From: Sporothrix humicola
Lineage: Eukaryota > Ascomycota > Sordariomycetes > Ophiostomatales > Ophiostomataceae
Assembly: GCA_021396245.1 (NCBI GenBank)
Contig: WNYE01000025.1
Span: forward strand, 370,335-434,334
Direction of reading: 5' to 3'
DNA length: 64,000 bases
A model generated the notes under the pieces. That model was not told the origin of the DNA. It ran no database searches and saw only the letters and a program-made list of their open reading frames with translations. Positions 10,018 to 21,004 of the stretch are shown here, in pieces (position 1 is the first letter of the stretch; each line of letters begins with the position of its first letter). A program made the translations under genes and the position numbers.

Positions 10018-12651
10018 ATGGCCTTTTTTGGCTTTGACCCAGCGTCCCAATCGCGTCACAACCCGACGGCGCCGGGCTTCTCGCAGATCAACGATCCCTT
10101 TGCTGGCCTTTCGAGCGGCAGCGCGGTCGACGACGCACTCGAGTTCGAAGACACCTACGACGGCCTCGGCGACCAGCTCCAGGAGACCGGCGATGATTTC
10201 AACGATGACACGTTCGGTGGCGATAGCCTAGGCGGCGGCAGCGGTGGTCCGTCGGGAAGTGGTGGTGCAGGCGGATTTGGCTCGGCCAAGGTGGGCAACG
10301 ATTTCGACTTTTTCGGCCAGACGGCCAAGGTCAGCAATGCCATCGAGGAGGAGCATGCGCGCTACAACCGGATGCAACCCGTGACGCGGAATGCTCAGCC
10401 CGCCGCTCGCCAAGGCAACTATGGCCCCCAGGTCGGCAGCTACAACCAAAACTACTTTGCTCCCCAGGCCGCCAGACCCGTCCGCTCTGGCTATGAAAAG
10501 TACAAGGAGCCCGAGGCCGACATGCAGGTCGACGCCGCTCTATGGGGTGTCGCTCCCAAGAAGCCTGCCGCCTCGTCGACTCCTCAAGCCTCTTCGACGC
10601 CTAGCCAGGCCCCTGCTGCTTCCTCCGGCCGCAAGATTCTCAGTCTCGAAGAGGTCGAGGCCGCCATGCGCAACCAGAGCAAGCCCCAGCAGCAAGCCCC
10701 TCCCGCTCAGCAGCCTCAACAGCCGCAGCAGGGTTACGAGCAGTACCCGGGTCAGTTCCACCAGCCGCCTCCCGGCGAGTATGGCTACCCCATACCTCCT
10801 CAGGAGCTCATGGGTGATCCGTCTCAGATGCACAACATGAACCACCCGATGGCTCTGCTCCAGCGCGCTTCTGCTCAGCAGACCGCTCCTGGAATGTACC
10901 CGCACCCGCAGCAGATTCAGCAGCAAATGCAGCAACAGCACCAGCATGCTCCCACCCAGCCGACGCAGATCCTGCAGAACCCCAACCGGCACCCGGAGCA
11001 GTTTGGCGGTCAACCGCAGCAGCAGCAGCCGACCTCGCACCACCGCCAGACGAGCTCCTTCTCGGGCGCGCCGCATATCATCACGCACCCGTCGCAGCTG
11101 ATGCACCTGTCGGACGAGGAGAAGGCAGCCTACCTTGAGCAGGAGGCCAAGCGCGCCAAGCGCAACCACAAGATCTTCTTGCTGTCGAAGAATAATGGCC
11201 TCATGACGCCGCAGGACAAGAACTTTGTTACGCGCATTCAGCTCCAGCAGCTCGTGTCGGCCACCGGCAACCCCAACGAGCACGGCACGGACGAGTCGCT
11301 GCGCGAGGACTTTTACTACCAGGTTCTCAACCAGATCCGTGGCGGTAACCGCCTGCACCCTGGGCAGCCGCTCAACAACTTTGCCCAGACATACCTGTTC
11401 CAGACGGGCAGCCGGTTCAACTCGCGGCGATACATGCACCGTGACCGTGGCGCGGAGAACCACATGCAGCGGATGGAGCAGCAGGTACAGCGGGCCGTCG
11501 AGGCGGCCAAGAACCGGCCCAAGAACAAGCAGCTCGTGATCGAGGGCACGCTCGGCAAGATCTCGTTCAGCAACGCCAAGACACCGAAGCCGCTGCTTAA
11601 CATTAAGCGGACCGAGTCTGGCACGCCTGCCGCTGAGGGTAGCACCCCTGGCACTGGTGCGGATGCTGCTCGTCCCGCTAGTGCACATAAGGCGTCGCAG
11701 TCGACGAGCGCTGCCGGCGGCCGCGTCCTGGACCGCAAGACGGTGCTCGGCAGCATCGAAAAGGTGTATGCGACGCTCATGGAGATTGAGGACCACCACC
11801 GGTCGATGCCACCCCCGCCTAGCGAGTCGGACGATCTCGAGACGATCCAGTTCCGCGGCGAGTGGAATGACCGCCTGTCGGAGCTGCGCGCGCAGCTGTG
11901 GCGCGAGCTCAAGGTGCACGAACCCATTGGCGAGTTCCCCGTGCACCCGTTCATTGCGTTCCTGTCGTTCCCCAAGGGCAAAAAGGCCATCCCCCGTGTG
12001 TTCCGCCACCTGTCGGACGAGCTCCGCGCCACGGTCCTCACCATGATTGTCGTGCACCTCGACCAGCTGGATATTGTCCGCCACGCCCAGGTCACGAGCG
12101 ATCACGATGAGGGCACCGGTCCCAACGCCGCTCTGCGCGAGGACATTGAGCTGTTCAATATCACTGTCGTGCAGACCCTGTTCTCGTACATGAGCGAGCT
12201 CCCGCTTGATCTGGTGACGGGCGTCTTGGGCCTCATCACTAACCTCAAGGTCGACGTCATCGCCCGCTCGCGCATCGGCGCGTCCATGCTCACCACCATT
12301 CTGAGTCGCGCCGAGCTCATCAAGCAGGCGGCCGGCGGCACGCCCGAGCAGTGGCAGTCGTGGGAGATTACCTACAACAATTTCTTCAACTCGCTGGAGC
12401 CTGTCCTGCCTTACATGTTCCCCGGCTCCGTGTCGTCGGGCGAGGACATGTACGTGTGGCAGCTGCTGGCGGCGCTGGGCATCGGCGCCACGCCCGACCA
12501 GCAGCAGCGCCTGGTGCTGGCCGTCAAGGACCGCGTCATGGATACCGTGGCCGTGGCCAAGACGCTCCCCGTCGACCTGTCGGCGCAGCGCCTGCAGAAC
12601 GTCAACCTGTTTATGCGTTCCATTGGTCTCGATGTCGAGCTTCTCCAGTAG
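10018..12651 (+). CDS. PAT1: Pat1, mRNA decapping and P-body factor
   Basis: Scaffold of cytoplasmic mRNA decay that links the Lsm1-7 ring, the Dhh1-type helicase and the Dcp2 decapping enzyme in P-bodies. The uninterrupted frame encodes 877 residues. The chosen ATG starts MAFFGFDPASQ, the short acidic/aromatic N-terminus typical of fungal Pat1 (helicase-binding side). A Gly/Ser-rich segment, then a long Gln/Pro-rich disordered region (about residues 190-350) follow. The conserved core contains LMTPQDKNFVTRIQLQQL, which matches the Pat1 homology region, and DFYYQVLNQIRGG. The last 300 or so residues form the alpha-helical C-terminal domain. Two in-frame upstream codons are not ATG, supporting this start. 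Confidence 0.95.
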   Translation: MAFFGFDPASQSRHNPTAPGFSQINDPFAGLSSGSAVDDALEFEDTYDGLGDQLQETGDDFNDDTFGGDSLGGGSGGPSGSGGAGGFGSAKVGNDFDFFGQTAKVSNAIEEEHARYNRMQPVTRNAQPAARQGNYGPQVGSYNQNYFAPQAARPVRSGYEKYKEPEADMQVDAALWGVAPKKPAASSTPQASSTPSQAPAASSGRKILSLEEVEAAMRNQSKPQQQAPPAQQPQQPQQGYEQYPGQFHQPPPGEYGYPIPPQELMGDPSQMHNMNHPMALLQRASAQQTAPGMYPHPQQIQQQMQQQHQHAPTQPTQILQNPNRHPEQFGGQPQQQQPTSHHRQTSSFSGAPHIITHPSQLMHLSDEEKAAYLEQEAKRAKRNHKIFLLSKNNGLMTPQDKNFVTRIQLQQLVSATGNPNEHGTDESLREDFYYQVLNQIRGGNRLHPGQPLNNFAQTYLFQTGSRFNSRRYMHRDRGAENHMQRMEQQVQRAVEAAKNRPKNKQLVIEGTLGKISFSNAKTPKPLLNIKRTESGTPAAEGSTPGTGADAARPASAHKASQSTSAAGGRVLDRKTVLGSIEKVYATLMEIEDHHRSMPPPPSESDDLETIQFRGEWNDRLSELRAQLWRELKVHEPIGEFPVHPFIAFLSFPKGKKAIPRVFRHLSDELRATVLTMIVVHLDQLDIVRHAQVTSDHDEGTGPNAALREDIELFNITVVQTLFSYMSELPLDLVTGVLGLITNLKVDVIARSRIGASMLTTILSRAELIKQAAGGTPEQWQSWEITYNNFFNSLEPVLPYMFPGSVSSGEDMYVWQLLAALGIGATPDQQQRLVLAVKDRVMDTVAVAKTLPVDLSAQRLQNVNLFMRSIGLDVELLQ

Positions 12652-13774
12652 GAGTGTCGGCCGAGCAAAAGTGCACTCTTAATATCCCAGTGATGCACAA
12701 GGTCACAAGTTGACCTGGAAGTGTCCGTGTCTTTTTTAAGCGGCCTTTCTGATTTATCCGTTCAGCGATTGATTTTCTGTCATTTTCTCTGCTTTTACTG
12801 TTCTGTTCTGTTAGTTTCATTTGCTTCTGAGTTCTTGACTTTTTTCTTCTCCATTTTTACGCTGTACTTGTTTTCATTCTGCAACCTTGTTTATTTGCAT
12901 TTCATCGTTCGTCCGCCGATGCAGTATTTTTATTACAACCTGCTCGACTCAAACAACACCAAAACTCAACGAATCGCATCGACAACAAAAAAAAATACAC
13001 AAAAAACACCAACATCATTACCTACAAAACAGGCCACAACAAAATATCAAGGCTCTTTGGGACACGTTCTATCTTCTATGCTCGAAATAGCCTGGAGGAT
13101 TTTTCGTGCTCCAGTTGAGCGAATATCGAACACTTGACGGCATGATGGCCACATATAATCCTCGACACTGGCCAGTCAGATGAGTTTGGATCTATCATGT
13201 CCCCACGCATGTGTTCAAAAATTAGGGCATTTCATTATGACCTTGCTTGGGGAGGAGACAAAGGAAGACGTCATTGCCAGACATTTTTAACTTGGCTTGT
13301 GTCTCAAAGGGGAAGTGAGAGTTGGATCAGTTCGATAATTTTAACTGAAACTGACCAACGCGTGAGGAGAGAGAGGAAAATTTGTGCTTCCATTGCCGGG
13401 ACTATTTTTTTGCTGTCTTCGAGTCATTGGAATGGGGGAAGATGAACTTGTTGAGGTCTGTACCAATTTTACATTGTACATTGTATGTAACTTTTACATT
13501 TCATGCAAAACCAAAATGATGATAGAAAGGGGTGGACTTCTGACTTCGCATCGTTGAGGCCGGGAACCAAATAAAAAGAGAAGCATGCCAATGTTAGGCA
13601 TGCTACAACAACCTTCCTTGGACAATCGTCGTGGTAAATGTCTTAATTCTAAAAATATGTAACCTAGGGCAGTAAATGTTGTCTTCCCAAATACAAATAA
13701 AATGAATGCCTCTTAACTCCATGAATATGCGTAACGTGCCCCTCAAAATCTTCTCATTCCCCATTCACCCTCCA
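12652..13774. other. 3' intergenic between convergent PAT1 and RPC37
   Basis: AT-rich 1.1-kb stretch between two convergent genes. It contains a perfect 8-bp stem with a 7-nt loop at 13582-13604. No coding signal is seen. Confidence 0.5.
13582..13604. terminator. Perfect 8-bp hairpin in a convergent 3' region
   Basis: AGCATGCC, seven-base loop AATGTTA, then GGCATGCT. It lies between two 3' ends, so a role in transcript-end processing is possible. Fungal genes do not need such hairpins, so this is only a structural observation. Confidence 0.25.
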
Positions 13775-15205
13775 CTACTGATCCAAGTCCATGGCACCCT
13801 TCCCTGCTGCCCGTGCCCGACCGGCACGAGCACGAGTTGCAGAGGGACCTGTACCTGCAGCCGCGAGTGACGCCGCCGGCCGGGCTAATGGGCGCATCCG
13901 GCGCTGTGCCGAGGGCGATGTTGAGCGCGCTTCGGCTTCGTTCTTAATCTCAACACGAGGTGTAGTTGAAGCGGCAGCCTTGCCCTTACCCTTGATGGAC
14001 TTGGGCTTGGGCTTGGCGGCCGGCGCTGGCGCGAGATCCTCGCTGGGCTTCTCGATCCGGCTGATGGCCTGCAGCATATCGTCCTCGGTCCAGTTTGTGC
14101 GGAGAGAAGGCACCTTGCTTGAGAGCGGCCCAGCGGCAGCGGCATCAGTGGCCACCTCCTTTCCTTTTGCCGTTTCGTCACCACCTTCAGCAGCTGACGC
14201 CTGAATGGCCGCTGCCGTGTCTTTGAGGAATAGCGTCTGGTCATACACCTCCCACGAGTTCTCGTCGTCGTCGCCCACGTACAGCATGCGCGCCCAGTTT
14301 TCCATCTGGACCGCCCGGAGACGGTCGGCCATGGTTTCCGTGATCACCTCGTCGCCGTCGGCGCCGACACTCTTGACCGTCATGTGGATTGCGCGAGCGC
14401 TGGCTGCTCCAGGTCGGCCGCCAGCAGCACCTCCTGCACCGCCAGCCCCTCCGCCCGCACCTCCCGCACTATCATTTGTATCTCTGTGCTTGGCCCGCTC
14501 CACTTCCGTTTCGGCATCAATGTGGTGCAGCTGCGGGCGCAAATGGACGAGCGAGCTCACAGGCGTCAGGTGCAGATTGCCGCCATCAAACGCGCCAATC
14601 ATCCACCGCGCCTCCGCGATACGTGCCGGCGGACACATGCCGCCCAGTGTCTGCAGTCGCAGCACGCGGTCTTGGCGCACCGCCTCGGCCCAGTCAGCCG
14701 ACGTCGTCGTGTTCGACGGGCGGCCCTCGGCTTCCGCGTTAGCAGCGGCAGCGGCCGCCTGAGCCGCAGCCTGTGCCGCACGTCCACCGCCTCCGCCGCC
14801 TGGTCCGTTTCTGTTGTTGCCCTGCGTGCCACCGACGCCAAAGCCGCCCGCCAGACCGTGGCTACCACCGGCCTTGGCTTTTGTAGATTGCGCCAGCGCC
14901 GTGCCCCAGGCAACGCCCTTGTTGCGGTCGTAGCCCTGTGTGTAGTCCAGCGGAATGTCCACTTCGATCATGCCCGACGACGACTTGATGCGCAGCTCGG
15001 TGGGGGTCTTGTCGTTGAGGTAGTCGCCGCTGCCGAGGCCGGCGCGGCTCGATTGCAGCTGGTTCGGGTACTGGAGGACGAGGAGCCGTTGGTGGGCAGG
15101 CAGTTGGGGTTTGAGGAAGACATTGTAGCGGGCGATGACGGGATCGGGGTCGGCGGCAGCGGCCACGGAGGAAGCCGCCGTGTCGTCGCTTGCTATTGTG
15201 CTCAT
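13775..15205 (-). CDS. rpc37: RNA polymerase III subunit Rpc37 (RPC5-type)
   Basis: Subunit C37 of RNA polymerase III, which pairs with C53 in the TFIIF-like subcomplex for initiation, termination and re-initiation. The frame is intronless, 476 residues. The RPC5/Sin-type domain is at the N-terminus: RYNVFLKPQLPAHQRLLVLQ (from about residue 25), TELRIKSSSGMIEVDIPLDY and DRNKGVAWGTAL. Later comes the dimerisation-domain hallmark LTPVSSLVHLRPQLHHID near residue 220. A Gly/Ala-rich linker of about 45 residues separates these blocks and a second Gly-rich run follows; both look like expanded disordered insertions. The C-terminus is basic and Ala/Pro/Lys-rich. A single ATG at 15205 opens the frame just before the domain. 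Assignment rests on this domain pattern. Confidence 0.88.
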   Translation of the reverse strand: MSTIASDDTAASSVAAAADPDPVIARYNVFLKPQLPAHQRLLVLQYPNQLQSSRAGLGSGDYLNDKTPTELRIKSSSGMIEVDIPLDYTQGYDRNKGVAWGTALAQSTKAKAGGSHGLAGGFGVGGTQGNNRNGPGGGGGGRAAQAAAQAAAAAANAEAEGRPSNTTTSADWAEAVRQDRVLRLQTLGGMCPPARIAEARWMIGAFDGGNLHLTPVSSLVHLRPQLHHIDAETEVERAKHRDTNDSAGGAGGGAGGAGGAAGGRPGAASARAIHMTVKSVGADGDEVITETMADRLRAVQMENWARMLYVGDDDENSWEVYDQTLFLKDTAAAIQASAAEGGDETAKGKEVATDAAAAGPLSSKVPSLRTNWTEDDMLQAISRIEKPSEDLAPAPAAKPKPKSIKGKGKAAASTTPRVEIKNEAEARSTSPSAQRRMRPLARPAASLAAAGTGPSATRARAGRARAAGKGAMDLDQ

Positions 15206-16431
15206 CTTTCAGCTACTGTGTTGTGTTCAATCTCTGTCCAGAAGGTCGAAAATTGATGTTGAAAATGCGATCAAAGCGATGACTGACAGCTGCTTAATGC
15301 TGGCAGCTGTAAATTTTCGATGGTGGTTGACGAGTAAGACCGGCAGAATTCGAAAAGTGGGGCTCTTTCAGAGGGGCTTTTTGACCGCCCTCGCCGCCCT
15401 CACTATTGCTTGAGTGAACAGCGAACAAAGGCTCTGATCTGACGAGGCTGAAAGCCAGATTAAAAAGAAATAAAATTTGTCGATAATTCTAGAAAATAGT
15501 TCATATCGGCTGAACTTGTGGATTTTCGCTTTTGAAGCCATCGTCGAGTTCTTGGTGACGTTTGTAGGCAACAGGATCCATATTAGTCATCATCGCACTA
15601 AGTCGACTTACACCGTGCGACCGAGTTGTTTATTTTTGTTGGCCGTTCAGGGGCTTCTTTTGATTTTGATTTTCGTTTGACTCGTTCAGGTAGTTTGGAA
15701 ATTGTCGCTATCTTCAAAAGTTACTCGATTTGATGGAATTTCGGTCTTTTCCTTCATTTGATTTCATCTCAGACGGAAATGTGGCTTTGTGGCGTTTTAT
15801 TCCTCCTCGTTTTTCATGAATTTGTTGTAGATAGGTGTTGAAAGTACTGGAAAGCTGACGAGCCGTTGATATTTACACAAAATAATGTGAGTATTAGCTG
15901 TGGCATACGCGTAGGCTTGATATCTAGATTTTGAGGGCGGAAGCTCGTATAGTTATGGACCTTCGGGTACCTATGTCGAGGACGTGGTTATGGGGTCAGA
16001 AAATCGACCGTCTAATTACAGTCAGCTATGTTCCTCTTTTTTTTTTTTAAAAAAAAAAGTAAAAAGAAAAATCAAAATAAAACAAAAAAGTTTTCATAAG
16101 TACATATATATTGAGGTGAAAGTATCATAAACGCCAGAAACGCAAATGTGCAGAAGTTCGTTGTAATATTAGTTGCGCCGTGCATGATTTCGCCCCCATA
16201 AGTGCACATTCGGAAAACACAAACGAAACGATTGGCTCCGCCACATGCATGCGGCACACACAAATGGCCATCCTTTTCAGCTTTCCCAAAAAGTACGACA
16301 CTCCAGAAATTTTGACAGCATTTTGGCAGCACTTGCACAGCTGAGCCGCATTTCGACCGTCATTTTCCACCTTATTCCCTCGAATTCTCGCTTTGAGCGG
16401 ACAGGCTCGCAATGAATGGGAAAGTCAACCT
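15206..16431. other. Intergenic, edge of gene-poor region
   Basis: No gene is supported. A T12/A10 tract lies at 16037-16058, resembling the T14/A15 tract at 1442-1470. Base composition becomes AT-richer from here to about 38.9 kb. Confidence 0.5.
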
Positions 16432-17488
16432 TTACTGACGACCCTCAACAGGGCTCCAGTCAGCCTGATACACTGAATACAAGTACTCTGGGAGCGAGAT
16501 GGGGTCGCCATCGGCCGTGCACTCCCAGAGATTGAACATGTGGCTGTCGAGCACCACATCGCTGCTGCTGCCACCACTATTGTATGTGTGGCCCATGATG
16601 TTGATGTTGTCGATATTGGCAACATTGTCGACATTATCGTCGACATTATCGTCGCCATTATTGCCGTTGTTGCTGACAGCATGGCCCAACGGGCTGCCCT
16701 CATTTCCCACACTGTTATTGCAGGCGTGGGTCTCGTCAAAGGTGCGGTTGTCGTCGATGGGGTCGCTGCCGTCGTCCATAGCGTTGGCCGCGCTGGAGTG
16801 GTGCAAGCAAACTGCACCATTGATGTTAATCCCATGGAAACGAGTGCTCTGGATTCTCCTGTGAGCCTAGAAGTACAACCAGCGGTTGATCTCTGCGGCT
16901 GTCACTGCAGGAAGCGAACCAGCTGGTCCTGAGTTACTTTGGATATTGTGGCTGGTAATGCTATGAGGAAGAACCTCGAACGAGGGGTTAAAGTATTGGC
17001 AGTTGGGGGCGGGGTTGGAGCCAGGGTCAATTGTCGCATTGGTAGATTCGTACGTAGAGACGTTGCCACGTTCGTCGGTATGACCTTTCGCAGCCGCATC
17101 CGTTGGGCGATCGCCACTTTATGACAACAGATGTATCCAAGCCACAATGGAGTGTAAATGTGGATCGAGAATTCTCGAGTCAGACTATGATTTCTTGTGC
17201 ATGGAAATTGTTCACCACGATTAAGAGATGAAGACGGAACGACAGAATAAGGATCAAAGAACAGCTTTGTGACCACAAGAAAATCGATCCAGGATAGGAT
17301 AATTGTGTGTAAAAGAAAGATAAATGAGCTCGTTGGCGGCGAGGGATCAATTATCCGAAAGAGCCGTCAAAACTGGTTGGACGAAGGGCTAAAGAACAAC
17401 GACAAACGTACCTCGAAGTATGGCGGGCATCAGTAGAAAGCCCGCGGCTGGTATGTGGGTTCATGGTCTCAGAAACGGGGCGTGGCAT
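16432..17488 (-). CDS. Array gene A: orphan small protein with the C-terminal E-x-L-Y-x3-Q-A motif
   Basis: Not a family I recognise. Exon 1 is 17488-17412 (starts MPRPVSETMN; a second in-frame ATG at 17464), ending in phase 2 at a GTACGT donor. The next frame opens at about 17116 after an AAAG acceptor and runs to an in-frame TAG at 16867-16869. The same frame continues past this stop without another break to TAA at 16432. The sequence beyond the TAG is Asn/Asp-rich (repeated DNVDN-like units) and ends with PEYLYSVYQADW plus seven residues, the array's shared motif (16456-16536). Either a short unrecognised intron removes the TAG or the gene is broken. It is the first of six same-strand members. 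Protein character is clear from the codon pattern over two long stretches; the exact model is not. Confidence 0.55.
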
Positions 17489-20038
17489 GTCGGTGTCGTT
17501 ACATTTGGGCCTCAAAGGAGAAAATCGAAAGACGTCCTCTGAAAGAGAGTTCGTACAGGTCGCATAGTGTATAAAGCAACTGAACGTGTAGAGGGCAAGT
17601 CAGAATTATCTGCTAAGTCCTGCTATCATTGTTCACTGTGTCCGAGTAATCGGGGTGCGTTGGGGTGAGCTAACTGATGGCCTGTATAACTTTACGTTCA
17701 GGGCATGAGGAATTTATATACCGCCCTGCTCTTAGTGGAAGTTGGCGACCTGGTTAGCATTTTGTTGCGAACCATCCTGTCTCTTGGGGACCGTCCAGTA
17801 GAATATCAAGGCACAGTAGCAGCTCCGTTTCGTACCTTGAGGCCTCTAAGAAGAGAGATACTGCTGGATTTCTACACCGCCTGGGGATGGTATGGAAACG
17901 GAGAGAAAAACAGGCACACGTTTTATTACATGATTTTGGCCCTCCGACAGTGTCGTGACTGATCAGTGTGTACAAAATACAAGACATAATATTTGGTTAG
18001 AAATTCTGAAAATTATCATTCTCATATAGAGCACTTCACCAACAGATAATCTGTTTATCTAGAAAAAGGTATTGAACACGAACAGAGAGATTCAAGCGGA
18101 CGAGGCATCACAGTTAATCTACATGAGCTCCTGTTCTAAAGCATGCTTTAGGAAAACTTCATACTCTCCGAGTTATATGACCTGGTACACGTCGTATTGT
18201 TGAATTAGATGCTAAAGTATCATCATGAAGCTCAATTTGTGTTGGCACCTTGGGTTAAGGTGATGCCAAATAACACACACGACCTGATTCACGGAGTCCT
18301 TGATGTTAGAGATGGCTCAATGAGAGAGGGGAGCTGAGCCTCCCAACAGTGTTTGCCAGCACACCACGTGAGCTTCGGATTCAGCCACGGAGGGGAAGAG
18401 AAAGTCCACCGTCCTGAACAAAACTATGAGCAGACATAGATGCGGTAGCGTAATTTATGATACTGCGACCGAAATAGAAAACGGTGGACAACGCTCACCG
18501 TAAAGCCAAGAGAAAAGGCGGACAGCGCCGAAAAGAAGGCATACAATGAACAAATGAGAGCAGAGAAAAGGGAACCAAGCCACGCCCGGCCGCCGCAGAC
18601 CTTCCAGTTTGACCAGAACAGACCGATTCGCAAAAAATTGCGAACCTGTAGGACCAACCATCATTGGAGTGGCCGCCAGGTCGGCCATTTCCACACATGC
18701 TACGCTCAACGATGACCTTCAAACAAGGCGTCCTGATTGAACCTCTAGAGGCGTCTGTCGCCCTGAATCCTGTACGTCACTGGATGTCAACACTGCCATC
18801 AACGTGATTGTGCTGTTGTAACTCTGACATTCGCTAGATTCGACTTCTTTATCACTGTATCTTTTTGGACGCAATATTACTCAGTATTTTTTGTAGTTTG
18901 TGGTTAGGCTTGCATTGGTTCTTTTCAAAGGAAGACTTTAAATTACCAAAAAAAAATAAAAAAAATAAAAGAGGATAAGAACATGCAGAAAAGGATAAAG
19001 AATAGTGAGTTATCAACAAAACGGGCAGGATTTTCTGCCAACGTTGCTATTCTACGTGATATGAACACGCTCCCGGGATACATAAAGCCGTGGACCAACT
19101 GTAGAGTAACTTTTGAAAACGTATATAATAGATTCTATTGAAAAGACAAAGAAAACATAACTTTAACATATGCATTCATATCATTAAATTGTCAAATCAA
19201 AATTGATTGAGGGGAAGAATTCATGGTGTGCCATTGAAGTGGCCCAGCTAGCATATTAATCTCCAGTTGGACGTCATTGCAGCTACCTCATTCCTGTTCG
19301 TTTATTTACTGGAGGTGCATAACAGCGTACTTCTTCGTACCGTATGTTCTGGCGTACAGAAATAATGGTACACGACGATAAAATACCATGATTGAATTAG
19401 GTGGAACATGTTGTACTTGGACACGATCCTGTTTGTCACCTTCACTTTCAGCGGCACGATGTTCGTGTGGCAACTCGGAACGGAGCTTGGCTTCCTAAAG
19501 ATACACCACAAAGACTGCTTACATTCAACAACCATAATAACTGTTCTACTGCATGTTTCTCATATTGTATTTCTTGGAACGTTTCACTTATTTATTTGAT
19601 TTGTCTACGCACCATCAACAATGAGCGTTAATTGCGTCGAGCCATATGCATATCATGTCATGAAGTGCATTAATGATATTCGAGAACAACGGAATCACTG
19701 ACTTGTGGGACATGTCATATGTCAAATACTGCATGCGGAAAACTGACATTACAGTGAAAGAAGGATAACTGCATGACGTCTAGCTGTTGGACACGCAAGA
19801 CAAGGAGTTGTTGGCAAGAAAACAAGGCATTACCGGGCTCACACGACAGTAGCTTATTTTGGCTGGTATATGTACATTGATGGCACGAACTAATCAAGTA
19901 GTGAGCCAAAAGTTGGGCTACCAGCTCTTAATTCTTTTTCAAAGTGTTCTTTCCACATTTTTTATATACTGCAACTGGGCCATGTCATGATTCCCAGATT
20001 GCAAAGTCCATAGACTAGGTGGCTCCGCGTCCCAACAC
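17489..20038. other. Gene-poor interval with inverted repeats
   Basis: No gene is supported. It holds a perfect 16-bp palindrome CTAAAGCATGCTTTAG at 18136-18151 and one copy of the TTCGCA/TGCGAA inverted repeat at 18622-18650. Short frames here lack recognisable domains and good start or splice context. Confidence 0.5.
18622..18650. repeat. TTCGCA/TGCGAA inverted repeat, copy 1
   Basis: ATTCGCA, a short A/T spacer, then TGCGAACCTG. The right arm matches the copies at 21287 and 35291 exactly over ten bases; the left arm has drifted. Confidence 0.55.
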
Positions 20039-21004
20039 TTACTGGCCACCATGGAAATAGCCTTCTCCGTAGCCGGCCTGACAATTACCGTAGAGGTATT
20101 CTGCCGTTCCAATGGAATCGCGATCGTTGGCCACCATCCAATAGTCGAATGTGCCCGGGTTGGTGGGCTGAATGTCATCGCTGTCTTCCATGATGTCCGT
20201 GTTGGGACTGTTGTGGTTTCCAGGCGGGCTGGCAGAAAGGTCACTGCCCCAATCATCGCCAAGGACACCGTTGTTGCTGTAGGTGATGCCAATGGCGATG
20301 CTGTCGTAGTTAACATGCTGGGCGCCGATCATATGGGGGCCGTAGGCATCGTACGCTGCCTGAACACCGTAAGCTTCGTGAGCACCGTGATTGTCCTTCA
20401 CGGGACGCACATGGAGCACGAGATCAGCCCCAGCACCATCAGACCCCTCCGGCCCACAATATTTGAGTTGCTCGTGCTGCCCGTGCCGATCGGGCTGCTG
20501 GAAATGCTCGTCCTGCCCATGATGGTCATAATGACCTTCGTGGCCACGGTGGTCATAGCAGTCACGCCGACCACAAAGGCCATGACTGGCACAGTTGGTA
20601 CCACGGCCTTCGTCGGCGCGGCCCTGAACGTCTTCCTGGTATTCATTGTGGCCAGGATTGAGTTGGCCTCCGCTGCTCTGGGCATCTGCAGAGCTTCTAG
20701 GGCCTGTAGAGGGATTAAGGCCAAAAAGAGCCGACAAGTGGAAGGCAAAGAGGATAAGGCTGTTGCGGTCGATAGTCGAGTCATCGACAGCGGCTGCAAT
20801 TGGGGAGTCACTGTTGGAGAGAGAGGAAAAAAGGTCAGCAAGGCTGTTGTATTTTGCAGGAAACGAGCCCGCCACAATTGGAAAGACAGGCGGGGAAAAA
20901 GAACAAACCGAGTGGCAAGACTTTTGGGATGAAGGAACCCATACTCACTTGTCGTTTTGGGCCGGACCAAAATCGGTCATGTTGGTGCTGGCGTTGGTGT
21001 CCAT
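20039..21004 (-). CDS. Array gene B: orphan His/Gly/Asp-rich protein with the shared C-terminal motif
   Basis: Unrecognised family. Exon 1 is 21004-20949 (MDTNASTNMTDFGPAQND) with a phase-2 GTGAGT donor; exon 2 is 20810-20039 after a pyrimidine-rich CAACAG acceptor, giving 275 residues. After a hydrophobic patch (about residues 36-50) the middle is low-complexity and rich in His, Gly, Asp and Gln, with repeated HGQ/HEG/DRHG units between about 85 and 140. No known metal-binding fold is evident. The C-terminus carries FDYW at the head of the motif, then SIGTAEYLYGNCQAGY (motif 20069-20149), and ends Gly-Gly-Gln. The stop lies in a CAGTAAGTG context that could be a donor, so a further 3' exon cannot be excluded. 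A TTCGCA/TGCGAA repeat sits about 290 bp upstream of the ATG. There is no signal peptide or membrane segment. Confidence 0.7.

Noticed and set aside
10540..12105. 521-codon minus-strand frame
   Set aside because: Antisense shadow of PAT1 caused by GC-rich codon third positions.
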